Shown: in pieces, positions 1-12,110 of the stretch
How the letters are laid out: each line of letters begins with the position of its first letter
Numbering within the stretch: the first letter of the stretch is position 1
Source of the DNA: Gnetum montanum
Taxonomy: Eukaryota > Streptophyta > Gnetopsida > Gnetales > Gnetaceae
Direction of reading: 5' to 3'
DNA: 64,000 bases
Assembly: GCA_015680685.1 (NCBI GenBank)
Contig: MNCI01035189.1
Location: 123,788-187,787, forward strand
Notes under the pieces: generated by a model
What the model was told of the DNA's origin: nothing
The model's database searches: none
Seen by the model: the letters and a program-made list of their open reading frames with translations, nothing else
Made by a program: the position numbers and the translations under genes

Positions 1-520
1 CTCAACCCCCATGATCTTGCCATGTGATATCAACTTGTGGAACCCCCAAAAGTGAAACAAGGGATGTGCCTCTCTAGCCTCTTCAACCTTGAATTGGTTA
101 AGAGATAATCCATTATGACCATGACAAGTGTCCAACCACTCTTCCACCTTTTTCCAATACTCCACCTCTTTACATGCCTTAGTGACAATCTTTACGTCTT
201 CATGAGGAATTTCAAAGAGGTTACTAAAGGTGGATTCATTGATGGCCAAGGTGATAGGCACATCATGAATCTAGGTGATGAACTTCTTCATCCCTTTGTC
301 AAAGGAGTCGATGATGTTCACCATCTTGGGGGTAGGAATGGTTAGGCTAGGGGCTATGAAGAGATCATGTAAACGAACATCAGATATATTTACTTGAATG
401 TTTCTAGGCATCTTACTAGCCAACCACTGATACAACGAATCCACCTCATTATACTTGAGGTTAAGAGTTTCCTCAAAGCATCATAAAATGACCAACATGA
501 TAGTGGAAGAGGTAGTAGCC
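1..520 (-). pseudogene. Accessory ORF Z, N-terminal part, running off the window
   Basis: Reading the minus strand from about 520 down to 1 gives a protein-like frame with two in-frame stops (a TGA near 487 and a TAG that looks like a decayed CAG). A plausible initiator is the ATG at 411. The visible part has a module reading FSNLFEIP followed by about 20 residues and then a KKVEEWLD segment. The same arrangement (LSNLFGVP, then HELEDWLG) is seen in ORF K at 63.5-64 kb, so the two are probably homologous. No gag, protease, RT or integrase motif is visible. ORF Z begins about 160 bp beyond the outer end of copy A's LTR. It could be an accessory or env-position ORF of another gypsy element. Function unknown; the C-terminal part lies outside the window. 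Confidence 0.5.
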
Positions 521-677
521 CCTACAATACAAGAAGAGGCCAATTAGCTTAAACTTAAGCATGTCACGTAAAATCAAAATATAACAAGTATAACCAACAT
601 TAAAACCAAATTTATTACCAATCAGAGCCAATAAAACCTTTTAGACACCTAAAACTTAAAAAAATTATAATAATTAA

Positions 678-1521
678 TGAGCAGCAAGAAATCCCTATGT
701 CCAACCATATGAATCACTAGCATTCACAAAGCAATCTGGTTGAATTTTGTAGACTTTAGATCTCCAAGTACACTGGGTCTAGGTAGTGAATATCAAGGAC
801 ATGATCATTGTCTTCTCATTCTCACTTGTGAAGTACAAGTGTATGGTTAAGTGTAACTAAGACATATGATTTTTATCATTTTATGTTTTATGGCTTAAAT
901 CACCTAAGTGCTAAAAAATAAAGAAATAAAATGTTTAACTAGTCCAGTAACTAACTAATGTCTTAACTAATCCTAACATAAGCATCCGTTCCCATTTACC
1001 ATACACATCCTGAACAACATTGTAATGTTACAGGGCTACCAAGCATTAAGCGCTATTGGGATTACCAAATGTAACATATGCTTGAAATGATCATAGTTAT
1101 GTTTTAATTAATTGCTATCTAATTAATTAATCAAATGCATTGAAGTAAATAAGTCAAATAATAAATGTATTTAAAGTAAACATTGATCTATTTCCAAATG
1201 CTACAAGGTTTGTGAAGAAAGCTCATCTTTATTGTTAGTCACACTAAGGTGCTCAAGTACATCAGTGTTCAAATAAAGATTCATACACTTCTCACTCCTA
1301 TTGTGGGCACTTAGAAAATATTTTAACTATCAAACAAACAAAATGCAAGAGCTTTAGTAAGACACTAATTAATTGATGCCATAAATGCAACTAGTGGATG
1401 CGTATTTATAGGCAATGACCAACACTACATCAATGAGGCCATGTCAATGCATCAAACCATACATCAACGTGACTATGTAAATGGGATGATGTTGATGCAA
1501 CCCAAGAAAGACACTTCATCA
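678..1521 (-). mobile_element. LTR of gypsy copy A (3' LTR of a minus-strand element)
   Basis: On the minus strand the segment starts TGATGAAGTG directly after a purine-rich GTGGGGGTA tract (1522-1530) and ends CTTGCTGCTCA. It aligns by eye along its length with 17586-18473 and with 25902-26679 (minus). Shared blocks include GGTAATCCCAATAG, GATGTGTATGGTAAATGG, ACAAAATTCAACCAGATT and GATTCATATGGTT. A TATAAATA box lies at 1403-1410 (complement), preceded by several CATCAATG-type words. TG/CA ends plus an adjoining polypurine tract identify it as an LTR. No matching 5' LTR was found for this copy. Confidence 0.72.
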
Positions 1522-1533
1522 TACCCCCACAAC
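1522..1533 (-). promoter_or_regulatory. Polypurine tract of copy A
   Basis: The minus-strand sequence GTTGTGGGGGTA immediately precedes the TG start of the LTR, the position of the plus-strand primer in LTR retrotransposons. Copy B has CATGGAGGTA in the same place (17576-17585); copy C is degenerate there. Confidence 0.55.
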
Positions 1534-1770
1534 TAAATGAAAACTCATTCTCAAGTAAACAAAAGAGTAACAAGCTCTTTACAAAATTTTGGAAATGTAT
1601 GGGATTATTGACTAACTAAAGATACATAGATTGACATAGACAAAAAGTAAGTGCCCAAGTATATGAATTTACAATCATTAAAAAAATTAATATTCAAGAC
1701 AACAAAATTGAACACCATGACAAAAAATTTTAGCACAACCCATCTACCAGCTTGAAGATGAAAAAGAAAA

Positions 1771-4593
1771 TCAGATGCTCCTAGGTGATGAAGGCTCTTG
1801 AGGTGTCGAAGGACCTTTTCTTTCTTTTGGTGAATGTAGTTGTTGAGGTTGTAGTTGTGGCTATCATGCTACAGTTGTAAATTTTGGTGAAAGATGAAAA
1901 TCATCCAATAATGCTTTCATCCTCTCCTCCTTATTCCTAGGATCATACATAGTCCACATAGCATCGTCAATGTGGGCTAGTATGGGAACATCCCAAGGAT
2001 AGTGCATTGTAGGGAATAATTCCTTGACATTCACAAACCATGCAGCCAATTATTTATGTTCAATGTTAAACATTCTAAGTGTATTCTATAGCTCTTGGTA
2101 GTCATTCATTCTTTTGGTTAGGTTATCTACTATTGATCTTTAATTAGTGAACTTTGCCTTGAGAACCTTGAGTTCTACATTTATTGTCTCACGCTTCTAC
2201 TTGGTCTCTTTATGGTGCTTGAACTATGCCTTATACAGAAGGTATGAGTTGGTCACTTGCTTCTCCAACTCTAACCTTATCCTTCTAATGGTTAGCATTG
2301 CTAGGTTTGAGTAATGGAGGTTGGAAAGGTTCATGTACTCTATCATCTCCTAAATCTACATCTCCTTTAGGAAGATTTCTACATTGTTTTACATGTTCGA
2401 TCCATCAAAGATGGGTTGCCACACATCATCTCCTTCTTTGAGCTACTAGAGTACCTCATTTACCTTCACCTTCATCACCTAGATATGTTTTTCATTAATT
2501 TCCTTTTGCAAATTGACCTAGTTCCTAAAGTGATTTTTGATGCTTTCAAACTTCAGGGCATTATTCTTCTAGGAAAAAATTTCACTTGTAGAGTTATGAT
2601 GAAGGGAACACATCTCCTCCATTGAGAGATTTTGATTTTTGCTACCAACCTCCATAGTTCATTGTTCACTCTAGAAAGTTGGTCATGTTGCTGTTGGATG
2701 AATTTAGCCTTCTTTTCTTTTTGTATCTTGACATTTTGTAGGTGATGGTTTTCCTGGGTTAGCCTTATTTTCTCTTAGAAGACCTTTGACAAGTCCATTT
2801 GAATATTGTAAGCAGTGGCATCAGCAAGGGCTTGGTCAAAGACTACAGACTTCTTTTCATACTCAGCCTCTTTGAGTTTTTGCTAAAGCTATTGGAAAGC
2901 TTCATCTCTTGAGATTGCTTTGTTGTGTATGGTGGGATTAGCTAGGCGATCTCTAAGTTTTCCAACTTCTATAGCTAAGCATTGAATCTTAGCTCAAGCT
3001 ATTTCTAATTGGGCATTTCCAATAAGAAATTTTCCTTGAGCCTCATGAAGCTTCAACTAGTTTGCTAAAATTGCTACTGGGATATCAAAGATATCCAAAA
3101 TTGGTTACCCACTTCCTACCAGTCAATCTAGCAACTCTTTGTGCTGGGCTACACTAAATCTCTCACTTGGTGCTTGAACAAATACTTACACATTTCTAAC
3201 TACAGCAACATCTAGTACAAATGCTAGAAGGACATTGAGTGCATTAGCCACTCTATCAACAACCACTTCTGCTAACGTCTCCTACTCTTGGTGCTACATC
3301 ACTAAAATAGTTTCCACCCACCTCCAAACATAGTAAAAAGATAGCAGTGTTCCTAGAGATTTCTAGAAATTACTACTATTGAAATAGGGATAAAGTTACC
3401 TCTTGAGCACTAGGATTTGATCTCATGAGCACTTGTATTCTTTGGACAAAAAACATCAGTGTTGAACCCTCCATCTTACTAATGGATCATGCTACTTTGT
3501 TGAGATAACTCAATGCTGGTTTGTAGACAAAGGATGCACCACCACTTGGTCCTTTCTGTTGCTACTACAAGAGTTTCTCATAAAGCTCACACATGTGCTC
3601 AATGAAAACATGAAACTCTGATGTTATTTTCTCATGAGTGGGCGATGGTGGCAGCTACTCCTCTTCAATCACCTTGTCAAGGACATTATCCTTCATCTTT
3701 TCTACCCAAGAGGTGGAAGGAGCATGTCTAATTAAATCATTCAATCCTTCCCCTTCTACATAATTTTTAGATGAGACATGGAAAGGGGAGTGTCTTCCTT
3801 TCATGTTGATTTTCTTTGAATCACTTCTTCATCTCCAAATAGATCAGCTATGGAAGATTGATAGGGAAGTTTCCACTTAGAGTGATGCATGCATAGGCAA
3901 AAAATGCTCCTATCTTGCTAGGCCTCACCATTGGATTGAAGTGGTAAGCTACCATCTTAAAGTATGCATGCTTTAGCATCGTGAGTGCACCAAACTCCTT
4001 ACAATCAACACCATAGTACTATTGGATCCACTCCTTCTTGACCTTAGGGTTTACTTATGTTGATATCTCTACCAAGGTTTCCCTAGTCTCTGGCAACCCA
4101 ACAACCTTAGAAATGGTCTTCACCGAGTAGGATAGAGAGATGTCCTTGATCTTCATTGTGGCATCACCTTGTCTATTATTCTAGAAGAGGTTTGTTTCAC
4201 CCATGTACCATTTTTCACTTGAGGTAAGAATGGGCCACATGGAAGAATTCTGGAGTTATGTTTTGACATCCTATAGGAAAGATCCAAAGTTTAGTTTGGG
4301 AAGAACTATTTTTTGGATATCCATAGACCCAATTTGCCTTAGATAGGCCTCCATTAGAGTGACCTCAAGGTTAGGTATATGTGCAACGTCTCATCTTGGT
4401 GGGACTACTCCATTTCAACTTTTGGAATCTATCAAATAGATTCCACTTCGAGATACTCATGAAGAAGTCCCATTGCATGTGTCTTGGATGCCTGCTCCTG
4501 GGGCTACTCTTGCTAGCCCTTTCTAGTTTTAGGCTACTTGTCCCTTGGTTGAGATGATCCTCCTTCCTATGGGTGCTTTGTTCTTGGTGCCAT
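1771..4593 (-). pseudogene. Accessory coiled-coil ORF of copy A, decayed
   Basis: The minus-strand frame starts at an ATG at 4593 (MAPRTKHP) and ends at a TGA (1771-1773) after a proline-rich tail, EPSSPRSI. It holds many TAG/TAA stops, mostly readable as old CAG/CAA, and several frame changes. The same protein is encoded at 14128-17373 (plus) and 26908-29705 (minus). The order is a Q-rich start, a globular region containing SEKWYMGETNLF and ISKVVGLP, a middle rich in K, E, Q and L, a conserved block VKELFP...MWTMYDPRNKEE, then the proline tail. No protease, RT or integrase motif was found. It lies between a spacer and the 3' LTR, the position of env-like or extra ORFs in Athila/Tat elements. 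Function not established; a Transposase_32-like domain is a possibility only a profile search could settle. Confidence 0.62.
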
Positions 4594-6300
4594 CTATGAT
4601 GACAACATGACCGAGGATTGGCATTTAATGTGTAACTTTATAATATTCAAGTACCTTATCTTTTGGATTCGTTACACTTAGCTAAGTTGTGATAATGGTG
4701 GATTAGTCATTTTAATATTAATTTATTATTATTTTATCTTAATGTCTACTAGAGTTCATTGAAAGGTTTAACTCTCATAAATTAGTGATTTTAATGTTAT
4801 TTTATTAGTTAAACCTTGTGGAAGTTAGAAAATTTTAGAAATTTTTTTTGTCAAAAATCTAAGATTTATGGCCCCCATGACATAGAGCTTACCTCTAGTA
4901 GCTACAAGAATGAAGAATGAGATGCATCAGACAAGAAGTTTTAAAGTTATGGGTTCTAGAAGGTTCTAGGAATTGAAAAATGGCAAAAAATCCTCTTACA
5001 TTTGAAGGAAATGACAAAAATTTTCAAAGTCTTGCATGGTATTTATAGGATTTTGAGCTTGCATTAATGGGAACCAATATACGAGGTTGCATTGACATGA
5101 GGGGCTACATAGACAAGATCCCACCAACGTGACAAAAGACAAAAATTTTCACTTTGAAAATTAGCAAGAAAATAAAGAGTTTGTGAGCAAAATTAAAGAC
5201 CATAAAGATCTGGAAAGGTCATACAAATGAAGAAATGCTTGAAGAGGGCTAGAAAATTCACAAAAAAGGAGTTTTTTTATTAGGAAAATGATTAGAGAAA
5301 ACTTAAAAGGGAGTGCAAAACTCGATGCAATTGACGTGGAGCATGAATGATTTGAATGCAAAAATTCCTAAGGATAAGGAACTTAGCTAGTCTACCCAAG
5401 AGGTATGCAAGTGGGTCCTCCCCATAGTAGGCTCATGCCTTTAATTCCCTTACATGCCCTCGAACCAAGGAGTTGATGGACCCCATGGGTGATTAATTGT
5501 TGCAGAAAGTTAAGGAGTAAATCCCATAAGAATCTACCTAAGAATTTTGAAATATCAAACTAAGACATTGAACAAAACATGAAAAATGGACAGTGAGGTG
5601 AGTTATGAGAAGAATATATGGATGAGAGAGTATAGAATGGAGTCCTACATCATGATTACATTAAGTCCCTTATGGATTTCATGATTAATATGACCTAATA
5701 ACAACCATCCTTAGTCCAAATCAAAACCAATCACTTTCAGTGGCTTCACATTGACACTCCAAGACTAGCCCAGCCCCTCAAGACACAAGAGAATCTCCAT
5801 AGATCAATCACCATTTCTAAAAGAGAAGAAAAGAGAAGCAAGAAGTAAGATGAACCTTAGTTAGAGGGGACCTTTGGGCATGGGTAACATGTCTATCTAG
5901 TTTCATAATCAATGCTTGTAGCCCGTTAGTTTGTCTAAGGGGTGTGCATATAATTCCCATTATTTGATTTTTTTTTTTGTGTTTTATAGTTTTATTTGAT
6001 TTTTATGAAAACCACACCATGCAAAGTGTTTTAGCTTCCTATTATTGGTTAACAGTGGAATGGTGAGAAATCCATGAAAACACTCATGCACCCAAGAAGG
6101 TAGACAAGTCAAAGAGCATCAAATCCCCTAGAAGTCACACCCTTGTCTATCCATTTAACCCTTCCCAAATTTGGACACTACCAAGGTCACAAGTTCATTA
6201 TAAGTTTCATTAAGGAAGGGACCTCATATTTCCAAAATAAGTCTTCAAAATAAAATCTCAATCAACTAAGACTTTAGGAATGAGAGCTATGTTGAGATGT
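4594..6300 (-). mobile_element. Copy A spacer upstream of the accessory ORF
   Basis: Non-coding. Read on the minus strand, this is collinear with 12500-14127 of copy B. Shared blocks are AAGGGTGTGACTTC (A) with AAGGGTATGACCTC (B), the TTTGCATGGTGTGGTT block, GGGCTACAAGCATTG, GTTACCCATGCC, and the segment beginning at 5457 (minus) TGTAAGGGAATTAAAGGC. A TATAAATA box occurs at 5040-5047 (complement), about 450 bp before the ORF start, with CATTGACATG-type words just upstream. This could be an internal promoter for the accessory ORF. The far end of the homology near 6300 is approximate. Confidence 0.55.
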
Positions 6301-6339
6301 CATTATGAGAGTTGAGAAGAAACGATAAGAGCTAGAATT

Positions 6340-7200
6340 CAAATGGAGCCTACAAGTCAAATGAAGATGTTTCAAGGACTACCAAGATGCCAAATGACAT
6401 AGGAATGATTCATAAGTTAAAATGATCTTGTAGATTAGACATCTTAATTTGATAGCAAACATCTACCTCTAGAGATATGAGTCTATGGGTAGACATCTAT
6501 ATTTCTAGGTAGATGTCTCTTCTACATTAAGGCTATTTGTAGTTAGACGTCTCATTCTCTAAGTAGACACCCAAACTAGCCATTTAGTAGCTATTATACA
6601 AATTATAAGGAATTTTTTAAAATTCAAAGGATATAAGACTATGTGAAATTCTTAGAAATTTTTCAAGTACTGTTTATTATCAAATCTATCCAAGGCTACT
6701 CAAAGAGATTTTGTATTTATCCTTCATTGTATTATCATTTATATGTATTGGTTGACTTGAGCCTCATTCTAAGGACTTTGTAAATCAATTTATAATATCT
6801 TCTTGATAGTTTTCTTTCTTTCTTTATAGCCTTTCAAGGTTGATGTGCTTCTTGCGAAAATGCATCTTCGTTAAACTTGTTGGGACCTTGCAAGGTTGAG
6901 TGCTTTTGTAAGCAACAAAGCGCTCCAGTGTAGATCTTACATTTGTAAAGGTTGTGGGATCCTTTAAGCCAAAGTTTGAGCTTGTTGGAACCTTGTTGGT
7001 TTGAGTGGTTTTGTAGTGACAAAACACTCCTAAGTGGCGTTTAAATATTGTAAAGGTTATGATGCCCTTAAAACCACATTTTTGAAGTAACAAAGTCCAG
7101 AGTTGTGCACAAATTCTACCCTTTGAGTGTGGACTACCCAAGTTTGGGAACCATGTAAGAATTATATTTATTTTTGATGGCTATAGTGATTTTAATTAGG
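6340..7200. mobile_element. LTR-like fragment with AGAYRTCT words and a tandem duplication
   Basis: No coding signal. The first part (6430-6600) contains repeated AGACATCT/AGATGTCT-like words, as in the LTRs of elements D and E. The second part (6880-7070) holds two degenerate units of about 100 bp, each running ACCTTG, a TTGAGTG stretch, TTTTGTA, a CAA/ACA stretch, CTCC, then TTGTAAAGGTT. Neither end could be defined. It separates copy A from the gag remnant of copy B and is likely a leftover LTR of a third element. Confidence 0.35.
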
Positions 7201-7229
7201 GAACTTATTCAATCCCTATTCTAAGTTCT

Positions 7230-8110
7230 TGATCCATAGGATTATAATGTTGGAACTATTTAATGATAAGTATCAAGCATACTCTAGGGTGTCCAACTTG
7301 AGAAAACAAATCTAGGGATGGGAATAAGGCAATCATGAATCCCTTGATGTAGCCTTGGGTAGGTATTACTCTCATTTACATTGATGCCTAGGTTATGATT
7401 TTTTGCAAAGGGAAAAGCTTTGCCAAGTGATAGATGGGATCAAAAACAAAACTAGAGAGATTGTTGATATTTATACCGAAGGAAGATTGTCAGAGATGAG
7501 GATGCAACAAATTTTCAAGGGATAATTGAGCAAAATAATATAATAGAGACCTCTCCATTTGAATAGGGAAGGTAAATTTCTATGATTTTAAGAAGGAAGC
7601 ATCATTAGATTAATTGGTATAAAGGAAAACCTTTTCAAACCAAAAATTTGTTATAAAAATATCAACCAAGATGGATAAAATGTGAAACTTCTTAGATGAA
7701 AATTTTCAAACCACTCTAAATATTATGGAGAAGAAAACAAAGAAGGAGAACTGAGATAGGGATGGAAGAAGGAGAAAGGATACAAGCAAGGACTATTACA
7801 ATAAAAGGGTAAGGCTGCAATAGTTGATGAGGTTGCAAATTCTAAAATAGATGAAGAAGGATGTGACATATGCCAATATGAACATTCTAAAGAATGTTGT
7901 CTTATATTTTTATACTTACAAGAATCTAATGTGTATGCTTTAAATCCAAAGTTTGCAAAAAGGTAATTACCTAGGATATTGCCTTATCCACAAGGAAATT
8001 ATTGGTAGCAATTCCACCAATCATGGTATTATCCAAGTAGAGTAGCATCTCAATATTAGGATGATTATCATCAATGGAAGAACCTATAGTCATGGGGAAT
8101 GCCACCTGAA
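7230..8110 (+). pseudogene. Gag remnant of copy B (Ty3/gypsy)
   Basis: Translation around 7245 gives a LFNDKYQAYSRVSNL segment matching the gag of element I at 54.9 kb (LFNDKYQTYSXVSNL), followed by the same basic region. Near 7860 a CDICQYEHSKECC cluster occupies the place of a gag zinc knuckle and is matched in element I by CEICXYDYPKGCC. The N-terminal half of gag is missing and the frame is broken by many stops. Gag would package the element RNA into virus-like particles in the cytoplasm. This copy cannot make a full protein. Confidence 0.6.
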
Positions 8111-8639
8111 AGGTAGTAATGCCCATATAGTTAACTAGATTCATATGATTATTATGTTCAATAACCTATATCTTCTCATGGCTTTGCAAGCCATACTTCC
8201 TTCTTTCATCACTATTATCCCCCTAAATATCATAGAATAGCTACTTTGTGAGGTAAATCTCTTTTCACTTATCTTCTTTATTATCCACCATCTTGTCCTA
8301 CACCTTTTAATTTCACTCCTTTGCTACCTACACTACCTATGAAAGGTGAAATTCCACCATAGCCTCTGCAATGCAATGAGGGCCATGAACTAATTTCTAG
8401 ATTACAATTCAAGTGGCTTTGAGCATAAGCTTAAGAAAAGGGCTATCTTCAGATCCAATAGTTGACCTAAACTCTCATAGATATCTATGGCTACTTATCT
8501 TTCACAAACTACTTCAGAAATTACCCATGAGCTGCCTTCAAACCAAATATCCTAAAATCTGCATATCGTCATGTTAATTCATGTAGTTATTGATTAGATT
8601 AAAGCAAGAAATCTTCCTAGGAAAAGATCTTATCTTGAA

Positions 8640-9050
8640 AGTTCTCTAATCTATTTATAGATTGTAGAAAATGATCCATGTAAAGCTCTACTAGAATCAG
8701 GTTCTAGGGTGAACTTAATTTCTTAAGAAATATATAAAACTTGGAACCTACCTCCACTAGAAAAGTGTAATATCCAATTGAAGCTTGCTGATCAATCCAT
8801 CACTAGTCCCTTGGGATTAGTGGAGGATATTGTAATCATCATTTATGGAAGGTCTTATCCAGTGAATTTCTTGGTAATTCATGTGGAAAATTGTATGGGA
8901 GACTTCTCTATTATCATTGGAAGGACTTGGCTTAGTTTAATTGATGCCATGCTAGGAATCAAAGACATTTTCTTAAAAACATTTAAGAAAAATGATTTTG
9001 AAAAAATAGAGCCATGCATTACATATAGTAACATAGGATGCCATTATGCG
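8640..9050 (+). pseudogene. Aspartic protease remnant of copy B
   Basis: The frame reads LLESGSRVNLIS, then a segment ending GLVEDIVIII, then IIIGRTWL. It aligns with the protease of element I (LLDSGSGVNLIS...GLVEDIV). The catalytic D-S-G triad has become E-S-G here (GAA), so the enzyme would be inactive. The longest clean piece is 8778-9053. The family cleaves the Gag-Pol polyprotein. Confidence 0.68.
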
Positions 9051-9309
9051 TAGAAATTATGGGCCATAAAAAGCACCTCCACCACAACATGCAAGATGTT
9101 TGTCAAAACATCAAATGTTCAAAGGTGCTTATACATAGTAGCCACAAAATAAAAAGTTATCCAATGATTGACAATGGATGATAGCTCTAAGTCAATAATG
9201 TGTATGACATGAGTTAGACTCATCACAAGTGGTTATATTAATAAGATGAATGAAATGGAGTAAATTTAGAATCAACTCTTTCATAAAGAATCAAAAATGG
9301 ATTGGGGAG

Positions 9310-10030
9310 AGTTGGAAATCCTTGAGAACTTTAAATATGAACCCCTTGAATTCAAATCTTTACTGGAAACTATATAATATGTATTTATTAATAATGATAA
9401 AATAGTAATCATTAATGTCAATCTCACTAAAGAACAGAAAGAAAGGCTACTAAAAGTTATGAACAAATGGCTAACAACATTTGTCTAGTTCTATGATGAA
9501 TTTGCCAGAATAGATCCACGCATATGCTAGCACTGGATTTGTATAGACTCCACCATTAAACTGAAAAGGAAATCATAGAGAAGGTTAAATCCAAATTTGA
9601 AACAAGTTATCAAAAATAAAGTTGAAAAAAATTCTTAAGGTAGGATTCATCTTTCTTGTGGTAGACAATGAGTGGGTAAGTTCACTCATTATTATGCCAA
9701 AGAAAGGAGGACAATGCAGGGTTTGTATAGACTTTAGGCTATTGAACATGGCCACATCCAAAGCTCATTTTCCATTCCCATTTATTAACCAAGTATTAAA
9801 TATAATTTTAGGATACAATTACTATAGTTTTATGGATGGGTATAGTGGCTATAACCAAATCAAAATTACATTAGAAAACTAGGTCAAAATAACTTTCACA
9901 AGTTCCTAGGGGACTTTTGCATATAAAAAGATGCTCTTTGACCATTTTAATATTCTTATGACTTTCTAAAACTTAGTCCTAGAAAAAGAACTGATGGTAG
10001 TGGTTTATACCTTAGAAAATTCGGTAGTGT
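9310..10030 (+). pseudogene. Reverse transcriptase remnant of copy B, Athila-like
   Basis: The sequence reads RRLNPNLKQVIKNKVEK, then MPKKGGQCRVCIDFRLLN, HFPFPFINQVL and SFMDGYSGYNQI. These are the N-terminal fingers and first catalytic-Asp motif of a Ty3/gypsy RT. DGYSGYNQI together with the FP-F-IN-Q-L spacing resembles the Athila branch more than Tat (DAYSGYNQI) or chromoviruses. The YVDD segment is absent. At about 9980-10040 the frame instead continues with KELMVVVYTLENS, which belongs to RNase H (see 10320-10620). The protein is therefore internally rearranged as well as interrupted by stops. Confidence 0.72.
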
Positions 10031-10039
10031 ACTTTAAGT

Positions 10040-10620
10040 AGAAACAAATCTATGATTCAACTGGTAGAAGAGCCACTTGATGGTTAGAGATGACATTGTA
10101 TTAAGACATAAGATTTTAGGGAAAGAAATTAAGGTGAACCTTGAAAAAGTAAGGATCATCTAAGAAATAACCAAACAACCACAAATAGTCAAAGATATGA
10201 GGTCATTCCTTGGTCATATTAGTTACTACAGGTACTTTATAAAAACATTTTCTAAAATCACCAAACCAATGGTAGAGCTCACCAAGAAAGATGCGACTTT
10301 TGAATGGACTAAGGAATGCAAACAAGAATTTCAATACTTGAATTAGAAGCTTGTAGAAACTACAATTCTACACATCTTAGATTGGTCCAAGCCATTTCAT
10401 ATCATGAAAAATACATCTAACTATGCCTTATAAGTAGTTCTTACATAAATGGATGATAAAAAATGTCCATATTATATTCATTATGTAGGAAGGAGCATTG
10501 TGGATATGCAACTCAACTACATCACCACTAAAAAAGAACTCATGATAGTGGTGTATACCTTAAAAAAATTCAGGTACTATGTACTTGTATACCTAGTTTT
10601 TATACATATAGATAATAGTG
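10040..10620 (+). pseudogene. RT thumb and RNase H remnant of copy B
   Basis: From 10100 the translation reads LGKEIKVNLEKVRII, then RSFLGHISYYRYFIKTFSKITKP, the connection region after RT. RNase H follows with DWSKPFHI, then a region ending TTKKELMIVVYTLKKFRYY. Several stops and a YIHYVGRS stretch (normally YASR) show decay. RNase H removes the RNA template during cDNA synthesis. Confidence 0.68.
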
Positions 10621-10739
10621 TAATGTAATTCCTAATGAAAAAACCAATGGTAAATCCCATGTTATACCATGATTGGTGATCTTACAGGATTTTGATGTTA
10701 CCATGGCAAACAGAAAAGAAATAAAAAATATAGTTGTAG

Positions 10740-12110
10740 ATCATTTGTTTAGGTTAAGATGGGATAGCAATAAAGATGAAGAACCTTTATCTAATTAATT
10801 TCCAGATAAAATCCTCTTTGGTAAGTTCATTAGAGTTCAAGCACCAAGGATTAGAAATTGGTATGATGAGTTTCTCTCATATGGAATAAAATAAGGGACT
10901 CCTATTGAATGGGATCATAAGAAGAAATAATAGTTTCTTTACCATGTTAAATATTACATGGAGATCAAAGGAAACCTCTACAAGGTTTGTGCTAATGGCC
11001 TAACATCCTAATGTGTACCTGATGTAGATTAGTTGAGAATTCTTCAATACTCATGAAGGTTCTTGTGAAGGCTAGTATGTAGGAAGAAGGACATCCACAA
11101 AGATCCTCATGGTAGGATACTTTTGGCCAAGAATATTCTAGGATGCTCACCATTTCTCCTATTTGTGAAAAAGGTGTCAATGAGATGGAGGAATGATCAC
11201 CTAAATGAAAAGATTCTAACAGTGGATCCAACCATTGAAGTCTTTCGACCTTTGGGGTATTGACTTCATGGGACCCATCACTTTCATGTCCATTGGGAAA
11301 GCCTACATTATTGTTGCTATTAACTACTGTATCAAGTGGGCTAAAGCTATAGTTGTCTTGGATTGTACATCTACCATAGTAACCTAATTTTTTCAACAAT
11401 AGGTGGTAAACAGGTTTGGTATTCCTATAGCACTAATTTTGAACAATGGAACACATTTCACAAGTTCTACTTTTTGCAAGTTAATGCAACACTTAGGGGT
11501 GCACTATAAAATCATGACACCTTATCACCCTCAAGTCAATGATCAAGTAGAAGTCATTAAAAGGAAACTCAAAAGAATCCTAATTTAAACAATTAGTTGA
11601 TATAGAAAAGACTAGAGCACCAAACTCAATGATGCTATTTTGGCATATCACTTAACATGGAATCTTTCTATAGGCTACTCTCCCTATGAGTTAATATACC
11701 AAAATTTACTAAAAATTTTAATTCAAACTAAAATTTGTACACTTACAACTATCTATGAACTTGACATAAATATTAACCTAGCATAAGAAGAATGATACAT
11801 GATACTTAATGGGCTAGATGAGAATTAAAAAGTAGCACTAATGATGAATGAAGTGTACAAAGCACATAATAAACAACATCATGATGCATGAATAAGGAAA
11901 GTTACATTCAAACTAGGAGATGAGGTTCTTTATTAAAATCCCATGCATGTGCTATAATGAACTAATTTCTAGACATTATGAAAAGGATCTTACATTATCC
12001 ACTCAACTTTTCCTTCTAGGTCTATGATAATTTACCACCCAAAAATACATGCTAGTCAAAATTTAGTGACTTAAACCATTCATGGACTCCCAAGTAACCA
12101 ATAACAATAC
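10740..12110 (+). pseudogene. Integrase remnant of copy B
   Basis: A pre-integrase segment (GNLYKVCANG) is followed by a core with FMGPITFMSIGKAYIIVAIN, VVNRFGIPIALILNNGTHF and TPYHPQVNDQVE. The second catalytic Asp (normally SDNGTHF) is Asn here. The C-terminal part (11640-11950) still shows traces of YSPYELIY and an LGDEVL-like segment. The best clean frame is 11403-11588. A homologous integrase lies at 34640-35390 on the minus strand and belongs to copy C. Confidence 0.72.

Noticed and set aside
617-634. A plus-strand primer-binding site (ACCAATCAGAGCCAAT)
   Set aside because: Only the ATCAGAGCC part matches, no plus-strand LTR ends nearby, and the local elements run on the minus strand.
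4594-5456. The leader of copy A (and 13272-14127, 29706-30540) as a 5' LTR
   Set aside because: It is LTR-sized and has a TATA box, but its ends and body do not match the 3' LTR of the same copies, and it is collinear in all three as an internal spacer after integrase.
6824-7141. Minus-strand 105-residue frame with internal similarity
   Set aside because: The similarity comes from a tandem DNA duplication in an LTR-like fragment; overlapping frames show the same repeat, so no protein is implied.
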